From Annona cherimola (taxonomy: Eukaryota > Streptophyta > Magnoliopsida > Magnoliales > Annonaceae), in assembly GCA_030490835.1 (NCBI GenBank), contig CM059971.1, positions 43,758,012 through 43,822,011 of the forward strand: 64,000 bases of DNA. Reading direction: 5' to 3'. Positions 24,601 through 34,038 of the stretch are shown piece after piece. Each line of letters starts with the position of its first letter. Within the stretch, counting starts at the first letter, position 1. Position numbers and translations under genes: made by a program. Below the pieces are notes generated by a model. That model had not been told where the DNA came from. It searched no databases and saw only the letters and a list, made by a program, of their open reading frames with translations.

Positions 24601-24662
24601 ATTACTTATATAGTAGTGTGTCCTTGTAGGTTTATAAATTAACTCGAATATTAAGGATTTGA
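2674..24662 (+). CDS. SBE3: Starch-branching-enzyme-like protein, SBE3/BE1 class, 5'-partial (10 exons)
   Basis: Exons: 2674-2811, 4041-4112, 4310-4411, 4816-4893, 4983-5093, 5669-5749, 6083-6187, 24261-24346, 24486-24540, 24630-24662 (TGA at 24660-24662). They sum to 861 nt, that is 286 codons plus stop, in one open frame, and every intron is GT-AG. The family is GH13 alpha-1,4-glucan branching enzymes, which form alpha-1,6 branches in plastid starch. The class is that of the Arabidopsis protein called SBE3, BE1 or EMB2729, which is reported as essential in embryos although branching activity is uncertain. Visible landmarks: YPGLCEP and GGLGFDY in exon 1; YAENHNQ across exon 2, then [27 protein letters not shown]; the LANRQW and LSFDK region; [14 protein letters not shown]; and the C-terminus [18 protein letters not shown] and the following [11 protein letters not shown] are split by an 18-kb intron. 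The transit peptide, carbohydrate-binding module and first part of the barrel lie off the left edge. Intactness argues for a functional gene if the long intron is spliced. Identification is from remembered family motifs, not a search. Confidence 0.9.
3400..3720. repeat. Repeat end shared with 13760-14030
   Basis: Within the intron 2812-4040. The last 180 bases share the order of short blocks seen near 13950-14030: CTTCAGCTGC, CAGCTGCTTAT, AATAAGCTCTAG, GAATCAA, then AGGCCCT or AGGACCT. This looks like the same terminus of a non-autonomous DNA transposon family. The other end of this copy was not found. Confidence 0.4.
6367..8373 (-). mobile_element. Solo LTR, Tekay-like Ty3/gypsy, 2007 bp
   Basis: On the minus strand it starts TGTGGGACTCC and ends GGGGCGTTACA, so it has TG...CA ends. 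The flanking 5-bp duplication ATGGT is perfect (6362-6366 and 8374-8378). There is no internal region, so the pair of LTRs has recombined to one. A purine-rich leader followed by a splice-donor-like GTAAGTAAT lies near 7930 on the minus strand, in the same relative place as in the other LTRs of this kind in the window. Confidence 0.85.
6663..6693. repeat. Poly(A) tract, 31 A
   Basis: An uninterrupted run of A inside the solo LTR 6367-8373. It is simple sequence within the LTR rather than a retroposon tail. Confidence 0.9.
8569..8905. repeat. Three degenerate tandem units of about 110-115 bp
   Basis: The block AATTCCAAGCAACCAATTGG occurs near 8571 and again at 8681, with a weaker third copy near 8796. 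Each is followed by a TTGTGTTT...CAACCTTGC or similar segment, then a short A-rich AGAAAAA block and GAAGTGAT or a variant. Divergence between units shows that the array is old. Confidence 0.6.
10102..10546 (-). repeat. 3' LTR of the small LTR element, 445 bp
   Basis: Nearly identical to 11281-11738. It contains a long purine-rich stretch on the + strand (10120-10240) and the terminal block CGTCCTGCATTA. Confidence 0.85.
11281..11738 (-). repeat. 5' LTR of the small LTR element, 458 bp
   Basis: Pairs with 10102-10546. It is longer mainly because of a short duplication of GAAAATATCTT near 11703-11722. The primer-binding-site complement ends just before it, at about 11278. Confidence 0.85.
12422..14030. 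mobile_element. Candidate non-autonomous DNA transposon carrying a nested foldback
   Basis: The left end GGTCTGTTTGTTTG and the reverse complement of the right end (AGGTCCTATTTGATT) look like imperfect terminal inverted repeats. The right end is related to 3400-3720. The interior is very AT-rich and non-coding. I could not confirm a clean target duplication, so the boundaries are tentative. Confidence 0.4.
12670..13238. mobile_element. Foldback (inverted-repeat) element, about 569 bp, internally duplicated
   Basis: It starts TGAGTAATTTACATATATAC and ends with the complement (ATATATGCAAATTACCCA). Arms contain the repeated blocks TTTCACCAAAATTGCATATT and CATTTTCGTCATTTTTCAAAA together with their complements, so it can fold over nearly its full length. 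The block set occurs about twice, as if two copies had fused. The flanks share AAAAATT, but the region is A-rich, so this is weak evidence for a target duplication. Confidence 0.7.
14332..14357. repeat. Poly(T) tract, 26 T
   Basis: An uninterrupted run of T inside the giant intron, preceded by TAATAATAATAA. Confidence 0.9.
14413..14665 (+). mobile_element. MITE-like element, copy 1 of a family of three
   Basis: It begins AGGATGTGTTTGGGAGGTGA and shares ordered blocks with 16885-17152 (inverted) and 22581-22745: GTGATAAAACTT, GAGAATAAAGTTAAAATAGA, GATTGAAAAGT and GAAAAGTTTT. The end AGCATCCT is a decayed complement of the start. Non-coding. Confidence 0.5.
15763..16119. mobile_element. Foldback element, about 357 bp
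   Basis: Long inverted repeat. The left arm has GTGATCCCGTG, ACATGGGACC, AAGTTAGTTGTGCTT and GGATGTGTTTGAGTATT. The right arm has the complements in reverse order (AATACTTAAACACATCC, AAGCACAACTAACTTTA, GGTCCCACGG, CATGGGATCAC). Arms of roughly 150 bp surround a short centre near 15915-15965. Non-coding, with no clear target duplication. Confidence 0.7.
16120..16824. other. Unassigned intronic sequence
   Basis: AT-rich, with a 74-codon minus-strand ORF (16309-16533) that I do not recognise. It may be debris of an older retroelement, but no motif supports that. Confidence 0.3.
16885..17152 (-). mobile_element. MITE-like element, copy 2 (inverted), inside the LTR of element H
   Basis: On the minus strand it has the same block order as 14413-14665 (GTGATAAAACTTTTG, GAGAATAAAGTTAAAATAGA, GAAAAGTTTT). 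Ends are GGATGTGTTT on the left and AAATACACTAC on the right. It splits LTR sequence that continues at 17168. Confidence 0.5.
17505..18003 (+). pseudogene. gag remnant of chromovirus H
   Basis: The recognisable part is a complete CCHC zinc knuckle at 17888-17929, reading [14 protein letters not shown], the nucleic-acid-binding motif of retrotransposon Gag. The upstream 380 bases have the A-rich character and spacing of a gag C-terminal half but contain stops in all frames. The solo LTR 18009-19848 begins about 80 bases after the knuckle. Confidence 0.6.
18009..19848 (-). mobile_element. Solo LTR, compact Tekay-like type, 1840 bp
   Basis: Ends are TGTGGTGCC on the left and GGGGTTTCACA on the right (TGTGAAACCCC on the minus strand), with a perfect ATATG duplication at 18004-18008 and 19849-19853. 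On the minus strand it has a TATA box (CTATAAATAG, complement of about 19000-19010), a purine-rich leader and a splice-donor-like AAAAGGTAAGCAAG (complement at about 18807-18820). It also has the GC-rich module at 18470-18592. It interrupts element H. Confidence 0.9.
18470..18592 (-). other. GC-rich conserved LTR module (compact solo LTR)
   Basis: Contains GCTAGCTAGGCG, CCCATTTCAGAGAGGTTGCC, GCCGCTGGCC, CCTATTAAGCGACTTGG and GGGGGGACA. The same ordered blocks occur on the minus strand at 47471-47590 and on the + strand at 63590-63702. It stands out by base composition from the AT-rich LTR around it. Function unknown. Confidence 0.65.
19854..22560 (+). pseudogene. pol remnant of chromovirus H (RT, RNase H, integrase)
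   Basis: Fragments of Ty3/gypsy pol in the right order but in changing frames. Around 20330-20440 is the pre-RT region ([11 protein letters not shown]). At 20700-20880 is the RT core ([24 protein letters not shown]), where the catalytic box reads as a damaged FYDILIYY. At 21000-21330 come the post-RT and RNase H start ([27 protein letters not shown]). Around 21390-21660 are the RNase H tail and connection (EFLQEYT). At 22060-22400 is the integrase C-terminal part ([12 protein letters not shown]). The integrase centre appears shortened. Non-functional. Confidence 0.7.
22581..22745 (+). mobile_element. MITE-like element, copy 3 (short)
   Basis: GGGTGTGTTTGGAAAGTGA, then GATAAAAC, AAAATAAAGTTAAAATAGA and GATTGAAAAGTAAGATAG, matching copies 1 and 2. 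Truncated or internally deleted. It lies between the pol remnant and 3' LTR remnant of H. Confidence 0.5.
23067..23345. mobile_element. Possible second MITE family, or a Tnp-like insertion
   Basis: Starts GGGTGCTGTTTGGTAAGGGG exactly where the 3' LTR remnant of H stops, and ends near CTCAAACTCCTATTAGG. Composition and the GTGCTGTTTGG start resemble plant MITEs. No clear inverted end or target duplication was seen. Confidence 0.3.
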
Positions 24663-25260
24663 GCATGATTTACCTTTAAACGCCAATTAGAGGTGGCTGA
24701 TTGGATTCATCATCAAGATACACTGCTTCCTACTCAGTTACATGGATGGTGTGTGGATCAAAAGCTTCAAAGCAATATTGCTGCTATTAAGGGGTGGGCA
24801 GAAGCTCTTTCATGCTTGGCCTTACGTTGATAGCATGTTTCCACAGCGGAATGAGTTAAAAGACCAAAATGCAATTGGTACTTGGTTAGCCTTCCATGTT
24901 CATACAAATATATATTTCTGTAATCTGCTTATCCGTTGCATGACGTAAGAATTTCCTTCTGTTCTTGCCGCTAGTTCAATGCACATTGCCGTAGAGAATA
25001 TGCGGCCACTGCTATTTATAATAGGATGTCAGGTCAGCGCGGGACTTGTTGAGAATCGGCTTCAAAGTCATCTACTAACTATTCAAAATCTTTGGACATC
25101 CTTTGGGTTTTAGCTGGAGTATAAAAAATGGTTGGATCGACCATTTCAGAGGAAATGACAATATGACATGAACCGATGAAGATTCTCTCATACTTGCATG
25201 GTATTGGAGTAAGGACTCGAAAGTCATGTGGGCTGGACCTACACATTGATGGGTAAAATT

Positions 25261-25266
25261 AATAAA
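25261..25266 (+). terminator. Candidate poly(A) signal AATAAA for the SBE3-like gene
   Basis: The first AATAAA noticed after the stop codon, about 600 bases downstream. Plant poly(A) signals are loose, so an earlier site is equally possible. Confidence 0.25.
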
Positions 25267-25884
25267 GCTATTGGAAAAAGGAATGCCGATAATCTCATAA
25301 GAGTTAATGATTGGTTTTCCCTCTTCTATTTACCCTCTTCTAGTGTGGTTCTAACTCGCGGATATATGACATTTTTATTTCGTACTTTAATTTAACTAGT
25401 GTGGTTCGTAATTGGCCCATGCGGAGCAAATATAGTTTGTACCGGAAGAACCTTGCAAACTACGCAAAATGGATGCAGAAAGCAGCACCTGGGCCGTGTT
25501 CCTTCTTGGCGGTGTTTTTGCTCTGAATTTCTCCAATTTTCTGCTCGACATACTCCGAACAATGAAAGTACTTGTTCAACATGTTCTTGCCCATTTTGAT
25601 AACTGATTCAACTCTTTTTTAGCTCTCTAATTAATCTAAATGTGTGCATCTTAACTCTCGAACTTCGATTCTTCACAATTTGCACGTATTTTTTTTTACT
25701 GACAGTTCGCTCGTATTTAATATCAAAATAACTTGAATTCATGCACATTGGTCAAATATGAGTACCTTGCACTAAACAAAAGGAATTTTATCATTCAAGC
25801 TTACAAAATCGTAATTAAACCAATGATTTGATCATTAAGGCACTCAATTTTTATTGAATAATCTTAACACAAAAAATACCTTTA

Positions 25885-26012
25885 CACTTGAACTCTTGCT
25901 TGTCTTCAAGCAAATATTAATTATCAACTATTGTCAAAATTTGACACAATAAATACATTCACACTTGAAGTTTTGCTTGTCTTCAAGCAACCATCAATTA
26001 TCAACTACTGTC
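25885..26012. repeat. Two tandem copies, 77-bp period
   Basis: CACTTGAACTCTTGCTTGTC at 25885 and CACTTGAAGTTTTGCTTGTC at 25962 are each followed by TTCAAGCAA, ATTATCAACTA and TTGTCA or CTGTCA. Confidence 0.7.
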
Positions 26013-27559
26013 ATAAGTTTAATTCAAGACTCCAACAAGGTCGAACAATCCAAATTAGATGTTGAGATGCACATTATACAAATTAAGTGCCAGAGAGAGA
26101 ATCAAATGGCAATTAAATCAATGAGATTGTCCGACAAAAAACTCACATGTATATGCAAAATCTTCCATCCATTAGAACACATTCCACTCAACTCAACCTA
26201 CTCACACTTCCATCAATCCTACATGCTAGAATCAAAGACTCAAAAAAAAAAACATTTAATGAGAAAGCCCTCAACCCACCTATCTTTTTACGACTCTCTT
26301 TTTTATTTCAGCTTATTTTTTTCACGCACTTAAAAATCAAGGGGTCTTGCATAGGTTGTAATGAGGCTCAAGTGTTTGGCTGAACAAAGAAAATGGTTCG
26401 ATGGGATATCACAAGAATGATGCAACTTATTATCAATGAAGATTCAATGTACTCAACAAGATTCTACACATGCAATTTAGTAACTTTGGTTTTGAAATCT
26501 TCTCCACTCCGTTTACCAACCTCCCCATTAAATCAAGAGGTCTTTCTAGGTCATAATGTAAGGATCAAGTTTGTCAATTTTAGGCCAAATGCAAATGAGT
26601 AAGTTTTGAACCATCTTTAAACTAACTTGAGCTTTTATGCACGCCCCCACACTTATTTTTGGCTTAACTCACCTCATTGTGTTTCAGGGTATTTGGGGAA
26701 AAATTCAAAAATATTCAATACTACCCAATTTATTCAAGTACCTTATTCCCTTTTTAACTTTTCATCTCAAAAGACATTAAAAGATTATTCATTTTAAACA
26801 AGTCATTAATGTGACGAAAAAATCAAGTTAACGCTCAAAGTGGGCAACAAAAGAATAATATATTCAAAAGTTGGCTCAAAATCAAATCACACAAATACCT
26901 CAATTATATTCTTTGGAAAAATCAAATAAAACACAATTTTTGAAAATTTTACTCTAGAATGAACTATAGTGCAATGTGTGAGCTTTTCAAGCAGTCTCCT
27001 TTTCTCCAATGAGCTACTAAAAAGGGGTTAGATCTAACTTTTTGGTAATTTAGGTTATGGATTAATAAGCTAGTTTTTAATGAAAGAATCAACCTAAAAA
27101 GGCTTCAAGTTGGCCACAAAAAGGTTATTTTGATAAAAATAGGTGGGCTAAGGCTATTTGGTTAAACAAGAAATACCTCTATCATTTTCATCCTCACGTG
27201 TGTGCTAGGATTTTGTCTTGACAAATTAGAAAGAATCTTCTAAGGTAGGTAGGAATAGAAATCAATTTCCATGTATGCAGATGTCATTAACTAGTTCAAA
27301 ACAGAAAATATGGAAGAACTTCCATAAAAACATGCATAAGAATAAATCTAGCAGCTCACTAAGTTTCATTCTCATTTTCTGTCTATGAAATTCTCATAAA
27401 TTCACAAAATATTTCAAAAATTCAATCCAAGTAATCTTGACAAGTGCTTTGCTCAATATTATCAAGTTTACACATGGTTTTTGATAAAAAAAATTCACAA
27501 AGTTCAATATGGGGTAAAATTCAACCTGTGGTAAGCATGCTAATGCAAATTAAAATTTA

Positions 27560-29215
27560 TCTCAATGGGTACAATTCAACCTGTATCAAGCGTGATAATG
27601 CAAAATTGACTTAACTCTACAACTTTGCCTAAGTCGCTAGTGAAGTCAACTTGGCTAAGCGACTTCACTACTCGTTTGAAGCTTTGAACTTTATGACATT
27701 TGCTTCTTTGGTTTTGATATTCCAAGTCCTTGAATTGAGTTAACTTGGTCTTGGACTTCATCTAAGTCATAGGTGAAGTCAACTTGAGTGTGTAGTTTTG
27801 TTTCAAGCACTTGAATTTGAAGTTTTGTTCCATTTCTTCAGAGACTTAAGTCAGAGTTTGAGGTCGACTTAATCTTCAGCTTCAACCAAGTCGCAAGGTA
27901 GAGTTGACTTGGAGTGCGACTTCAATTGTTTTGCTTTGAGTCAGTAAGTTTATGCAACCCTCTGAGTCAACTTGGCTATCAACTTCGCCCAAGTCATTAG
28001 TGGGGTCAACTTGGGTTTACGAACTTGACTTGCCTGCACTTTTGTCTTTGTGATTTTTCATCCTAAGTACTCTTTTAAAGTTGACTTGAGTGCAGACTTG
28101 ACTTAGGTCGTATATCTAAGTCAATTTGGCAGTGGGGCTTGGTCTGCTATGCTTTAACATTTGAAATTTTCAACTTTAAATCACTTCACCAAATGTGTTA
28201 GTCCCTTTAAATGCTCAAATTTGGATTGTTAATCATTAAAAACATAGATTGCTCTTGATTTTCAAGTTGAGTTCACAACAATCTCTCCCTTTTTGATAAT
28301 TAGCAAAACCAAGTTTGAGTCAACCTTTATCTCTTTGAAATTTAGCACTTTTAACATGTCGTTTGAGTGTGAATTTTAATATGTCATGGTATAACCTTTA
28401 GCATTTTGTAGTCAATCTTAACACTGAATGAGAGCATATTAATCAACAACCAAATGCATCCATTTCAAAACACAATTCATTTTAAACATAATGCATTCAT
28501 TTCTCGTATATCTTAATCATTCATTCAAAACATTCAACATGTTTGTACTCATTCAAGAATTCCAAAATTCCAAATGATCCTAAATACTATCTACCATCCC
28601 ATATACAATGTACTCAAACCACTTCCTCTCTCTCCCTTTTTCGCAAGCATAAAAAATGAAATAAAGGAAGCTTGAGAGTAAGTTTGGATTTGTGAAAATA
28701 GAAAGAAGAAACATTGAAGGGTATGATGGAAATGGGCCCAATAAGATATGATAAAAGAGAATATTGAGAAGTAGAGTCATACAAAGTGAACATTGGATTG
28801 GATTTATCTTAGATAGTGGGCTCCGCAATGACAAACTCTCCACAATAAGGTTCCAGGTCAAGCAGATTTGGAATAGGGTGAATTCTCCTACTCCCTGAAG
28901 TTAAGTGGTATTTGATCCTAGAGATTTCCGCTTTTAGGTGAGCTCGTTTAGCATGCATTTGAGTCATTAAAAAAATGGAGTGTCCCTAATTCTTGAGAGA
29001 TCCTAGACTCTAACCCCTGTAGGTGATCAATTATGATGGAAACATTTGAGGATGGAGGCTGAGTGGGTCTAAGAGATGCATGTGAGGCCTGGGGTGAATG
29101 TGAGGCATGAGATAATGGAGATGTTGGTCTTGGTGATGCAGGCAGGGCTTGAAACTCCCCCAAAGTAGTGCTTCTCCCACATGCTCCTCATGATGAGGTT
29201 CACCTTCGATGCCGC
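27560..29215 (-). mobile_element. Old copia (Sirevirus-type) relic G: 3' LTR part and internal 3' end
   Basis: 27590-28140 holds a decayed array of the AAGTCGACTT-type hairpin units typical of the copia LTRs in this window. It passes into TTCACAACAATCTCTCCCTTTTTGAT at about 28275-28300, the complement of a polypurine tract next to an LTR start. A fragment of the third ORF follows at 28948-29163. The relic is cut at 29216 by the Tekay-like LTR D. The left limit of its LTR is not clear. Confidence 0.65.
28948..29163 (-). pseudogene. Third-ORF (env-position) C-terminal fragment of copia relic G
   Basis: A 71-codon reading frame with a Pro/Ser/His-rich segment (SPLSHASHSPQASHAS, RPTQPPSS) followed by an amphipathic segment (DHLQGLESRISQELG). 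The same arrangement, proline-rich linker then a PPSS-led coiled-coil-like helix, occurs in element A's third ORF (about residues 300-420). It shows that relic G belonged to the same lineage. Confidence 0.55.
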
Positions 29216-29373
29216 TGTGATACCCAGACCCAAGTAGGACCCTTACATATACATTAGGTAATTTACGCATGACTCAAATGATTGATTAATTTTAATGTTA
29301 TTGATTAAGAAAGTGATTAAATTAATCACTATAGCTTAAGGTGGGTCAATGTGACTAAAGAGGCCTAATGAGG

Positions 29374-31056
29374 TGTAACGCCTCATTCCTAGATATACTC
29401 AATAACTAGTTAATGGGTACTATACAACCTAAGAAAAATTAGGCAGCATCTCCCCATAATATATAAGGGGTGGTATGAATTATATGACCTGATATTCATA
29501 AGCATTTCAATTTCATTTCAAAATGTAACATTCAATCCTATATTTATATACTTGTATCTTCATATAATAAGGACATTCATATAGAAGGAAAATCATTGAA
29601 TGTTATCCTTATACATCAAGCAAACCTAATGATTATGCATATATGCATCCACAAAGATTATAATCCAATCCAAAATACCAAATACAATATGTTTGTCAAA
29701 GTGAATCTGTCTCAATTAAAGTCTACATATACGAATATCAAAAGAGCACAAATTTAAAAGAACTGAAATTAAAGATATTGTGCTAATGGTCTTCAAGATT
29801 TGATCTTCAATTTGTCCCATCTTGAGGTTCCCCACCTGGCCTGTGATTTAAAGACAAAATAACTCAGCAAGTAGATAGTAGTTAGCACAAAGTGGAAATA
29901 AGTAAAATTCTCGATGCACATGTTGTGATCAAGATAAGACATATGGGTCCAAATACCCACTCCTAAGATCGTATCCATATAACCACGTATAAATAGAAGG
30001 ACACAAATAATCCTCTACTCATGTCTATCAAGGGCCATGAACAACCCTCTCCTCATGTCAATCAGGGGCCATGAACAACCCTTTTACAATCAACCATTTT
30101 AAATAACACATCATACATAACAGACAAGGATGAATGGCACAAACCACACACACAATATCAACAAGGTTTACTTTAAATTCAACACACAAAATTGTCATAC
30201 AAGCATTTTACCAAACACATGATAGGTGCAAAATAAGGGAACCTTCAATTCATACTCTCGTTTGATCCGAATTGATTAACGTCACATTTTAACAATATAG
30301 AAACTACTAACGAATCCTTTACCTCATAGAAATTGCACATTCATAGCAAATTTTTCATGAACCCTGCTTACCCTAACTATTACGAACCTTATGCCCCATA
30401 CCACAAAGTTGTTAGATGCTACACACTCTCACCAGTCTTATATCACGTTTAACATGAAATTTCATCACTAAATCAAGAAGGGGCGACATCTACTTACTTT
30501 GATCGTGATTTTTCCCAAAAATAGTGACCCTAGGCTTGGATTGCAGAGATTCAAAGCTTCCTTGATTGGAATCGATGACCTTCAAGGCAGTCGGTAGAGT
30601 TTTCTTGAAGAGATCTACAGCTAGATCGAACTGAATAGAAGGGAAAGAAAAGAAGAAGCACAGAATGGGAAGAGAAGAAGAGGGAAACGTAGTCGGGCGC
30701 AAATGAAAGATGAAGCCCTAGCTCGCGGGCTCCTCTTGATAACCAAACCCCATCGAGTCGGGCCGGGCCGGAGCATGGGTCGGGTCTAATCGCAATTAGT
30801 AATTTACTTTCCCACTCCTACGACTTAATAGTTAAAAATTTCTCCGGGAGCGCTGCCCCCTTCACCCTCGCGACCTAACCGGGCAGGTCGAACCCCGTAC
30901 CTACTCTGCGAGGTGGAAAATAGTCATAGTGCTCAATAATGTCCATATATGTTATGCATCCATTAATATCATAAATTTCTAGGAGCATGTTCATAAATTA
31001 CCTCATAAATAGAGAAAGGTTATAATGAAAATAAAATAAAATACCTGGTCCTCACA
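29374..31056 (-). mobile_element. Solo LTR, Tekay-like, 1683 bp, nested in D
   Basis: Starts TGTAACGCCTC and ends CCTCACA on the + strand (TGTGAGG...GGCGTTACA on the minus strand). The duplication TGAGG is perfect (29369-29373 and 31057-31061). It resembles the solo LTR at 6367 in its ends and in a splice-donor-like AAAGTAAGTAG after a pyrimidine/purine-biased leader (complement near 30490). Confidence 0.9.
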
Positions 31057-33097
31057 TGAGGATTAGAAAATGTGAATATATTGGGGATAATTACCTCATA
31101 TATTATGATTTAATTAATGGAGATTATGATGGTAATTGTGAATTTAAGGTGATAAATGTTAGAAAATTCATAACTTAACGCCTATAAGGCGGAATGAGAT
31201 GAAATTTGAAATGCAAGCACATGATAGTGTGCTCAACCTTATGAATGGATTGGATTATGAAAATTATGATAAGATTAGGATGATAATTATTTATTTTTAT
31301 CCAAATCTAAAACTTAAACTCAAATGACCATAACTTGTGATAGAAAGTTATTTTCATCCAAATCCAAAAGTTAAACTCAAATGACCATAACTTATGGTAG
31401 AAAGGTCATTTTGAGATGAAATTTATCATGAACAGTTAAAATGATACGATGAATCTTATGGATGAGTTTGATTAAGCTAATTATCGTGGGAAATTGCTTA
31501 ATCACAAAAGGATGAAAGCGGCTGACTTTTAAAGTGATATGCCATTAATGAACCGAAAGTGACAAGTGACACGTGTCAATGCGAGATTAGTTGAGCAAGA
31601 TCTAAAATCAACTAATTAATGAATAATTGACTTTTGAAAAGTATATGGGACACGTTTCATCATAGGATCCATTTGGGATCAATGCAATTAATGCAAAAAT
31701 TAATGGTTTAATGAGGCCATTAAGGGCTCAATGAGGTGTCCAAATGAGGGATTTTTGAGCCAATTTTTGCAATTTTAAAATTTTAAAAATACACGGAAAT
31801 AGGACAAGTGGCATAAGGGGGACGTTTCTTGAAGAGGAAGTAAGCCAAAAGGATGGCTAAGAATGGGACAAGTGGATGGCTTAGATGAGGGCAATTAAGT
31901 GCCTCTAACCATGGTTAAATGAGGGATAACCAAGGGTAAAATCTCAACAATATATATACAGATTTCTTGGGCAGCAAGAAAGGAGGAAAACAAGAAGAAA
32001 GTGGGCAGCAAGGCTGCTGGGACATCCAACAAAGAGAAGAGAGAGAAAGAGAGAGAAAACCTAAAAAAAAAAGAGGAAAAAGGGGACCAACAGCAAGGGA
32101 CGGCCAAGCAAGGAGAAAAAGGAAGAAGAAATTAAGGGAAAGAGGATTCAATAAGGCTTACCCATGTACATGTTCAATTTGGGTGAGTATTATGAGATTT
32201 TGAATCATATATGTTAACCTAAATCATATTTGGTTGATGTTTAATGTAAAGATGGTTATAAATATTAAATTCATGGGTAAATATCTCCTTGAATTCTTGA
32301 TAAATTATTAAGCAAGTCAAACCCTCATATAGATTATGTGTTAATACTTACAAGGGTGAAATGAATTACATGGATATGCTCATATATAATGAATCTGGAA
32401 TAAGAAAGAAAAATATGAAAGAAATAGTAAATGAATAATTTTTAACATAAAAAGTTGTACGAAAACTCATAACAAGTTGATTAAGGAATGACCCAATTTT
32501 CAGCTTAAAAAAATAAGCAAGTTCCAAATTAAAAATTCGGGAAAATCAACCTGAACAAGGTTGATTAGGTGTCAGGATCAGCTGCACCAAATGATTTTTA
32601 ATAACTTTTATATATATAATTTTGAGCTGAAAACTTTATATGATATAGAAGACATCTTGAATAACACTCGACCAAAATAAAAATTAATTTTTGAAGGGTA
32701 TAAATATACCTAATAATTAATGCGATTTGTGTTGGAAATATGTGGAAAATAAGCTAAATCCATGTTTTGATGATTAACAAATCAATTTGAGTAAGTCTTA
32801 GCTACTAACATGTTTGTGGAAGTGTTTAAAGGATATACATTTAAAGAAAATAAAGCATGGAAGGATAAGTCGATTTCCAAGTCGACTCAGGCATCGACTT
32901 AAGGCCAAGTCAATCTCCAAGTCGACTCCAATATCGACTTCAAGGCGTCGATTCCTTCCAGAGTTGAAAATGTTGGAAACAATGTTTAAAGCAAAATAAA
33001 ATTGACCAAAGCATGAGTTTTGATGATTAACAAAGTTAAAATTAAGTATAAGGTGATTACTGATGACTTTGCTTAATGATTTAAGGAATGAATTAGC

Positions 33098-33417
33098 CAA
33101 GTCGATATCCAAGTCGACTTGGACTTCGACTTATGCTGAAGTCGATCCCAAATTCGACTCCATATTCGACTCCAAAACAGACCACACAGCAAAATTCAAA
33201 TTGGAAGGAAAAGCAGGTGAAGTCGCAGGCCAAGTCGACTCCACTTGCGACTTGGGAAGCCAAGTCGCAAATGAAGTCGACTCCAGCATCGACTTCAGAC
33301 GGCAAAAACACTCCAGAGCTGATTTTGGGGTACAAAAATTCCGTAGTCGCAGACGAAGTCGACTCCAGGTGCGACTTGGGTGAATTCGCAGACGAAGTCG
33401 ACCGCGAGATCGACTTG
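33098..33417 (+). repeat. Hairpin-unit array 1 in the 5' LTR of copia A
   Basis: Repeated AAGTCGACT-type units, each placed between AAGTCGCA-like and TGCGACTT-like complements (for example near 33349-33380). The number of units differs between the two LTRs of the element. Confidence 0.85.
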
Positions 33418-33779
33418 AGTTCTTCAATGTCCAAAATACAGACTCAAGCTCATTTTCAAGATCAACTTGGAATTTTTCAAATCCAAATCAAGGGTACAAG
33501 CTCATTATCAACCTAAGATTCTCAAGGCACAGCTTCAACCTTATTCTAAAGGTGAAGAAATTCAAGATATGAAGATTAATATCAAAAGAGAGCAAGGTGC
33601 ATGAATCAAAGGCAAATCAACCTTACAAGTTTTCAAGCTCTCCAAGATTCACAAGGTCTACAACATTTAAAGACTAATCCAAGTTCAAGCAAGACGCATA
33701 AACTCAACTAAGAAGATTGGTCAAAGATTACATGATTCAAATATCATGGACTCAAGTTCATCAAGCTTTCTGCTAAGGT

Positions 33780-33957
33780 GAAGTCGCACCCGAAGTCGAC
33801 TCCACCTGCTACTTGGGTCAAGTCGATGCCCAAGTCGACCCAATCTGGAACTTGAAGATTGCTACGGAAGGCGAAGTCGCACCCGAAGTCGACTCCATCT
33901 GCGACTTGGGTGAAGTCGCACCCGAAGTCGACTCCACCTGCGACTTGGGTCGCAATG
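33780..33957 (+). repeat. Hairpin-unit array 2, just upstream of the LTR TATA box
   Basis: Two perfect-length 39-bp units at 33873-33911 and 33912-33950, plus degenerate units from 33780. Each has an 8-bp stem AAGTCGCA / TGCGACTT around a loop that centres on the palindrome AGTCGACT. The array ends about 75 bases before the TATA box. Confidence 0.9.
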
Positions 33958-34031
33958 GTCGGAAAATATTTGAACGTTGGCGCATTAAATGCGCGCCACC
34001 TGCCTTCAAACGTTCGGATTCTCTCCACATT

Positions 34032-34038
34032 TATAAAA
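34032..34038 (+). promoter_or_regulatory. TATA box (TATAAAA) of the copia A 5' LTR
   Basis: TTTATAAAAGGCATTCATT is conserved at the same place in the 3' LTR (43043-43049) and in LTR B (44538-44544). Transcription would start some 30 bases downstream. Confidence 0.75.

Larger units (their letters stand above)
24663..27559. other. 3' flank of the SBE3-like gene and repeat debris, no gene found
   Basis: The first kilobase probably contains the 3' UTR. From about 25650 the sequence is AT-rich with a 77-bp tandem duplication and then blocks such as GGGGTCTTGCATAGGTTGTA (26341) and CACGCCCCCACACTTA (26641). I associate such blocks with the non-coding 3' region of old plant gypsy elements, but only weakly. 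The short ORFs here show no family motif. Confidence 0.4.

Noticed and set aside
25965..26383. Longest ORF (122 codons) in the 3' flank as a gene
   Set aside because: Low-complexity composition, overlaps a tandem repeat, no motif or start context. Treated as repeat debris.
31895..32203. Overlapping ORFs on both strands near 32000
   Set aside because: They come from the purine-rich leader of LTR D (Lys/Arg/Glu on one strand, Phe/Leu/Ser on the other), a pattern seen in all these LTR leaders.
33063..33516. Several overlapping ORFs on both strands across the hairpin arrays (also near 33744-34079, 42140-42452, 42755-43090, 43612-44585)
   Set aside because: They translate the repeat unit itself (VDSTCDLG-type repeats), appear in all frames and shift between LTR copies. 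The array is open in several frames because it is palindromic, not because it encodes protein.
33780..33957. CRISPR-like array of regular repeats
   Set aside because: Units are contiguous with no unique spacers, lie in a plant LTR, and occur in every copy of the family.
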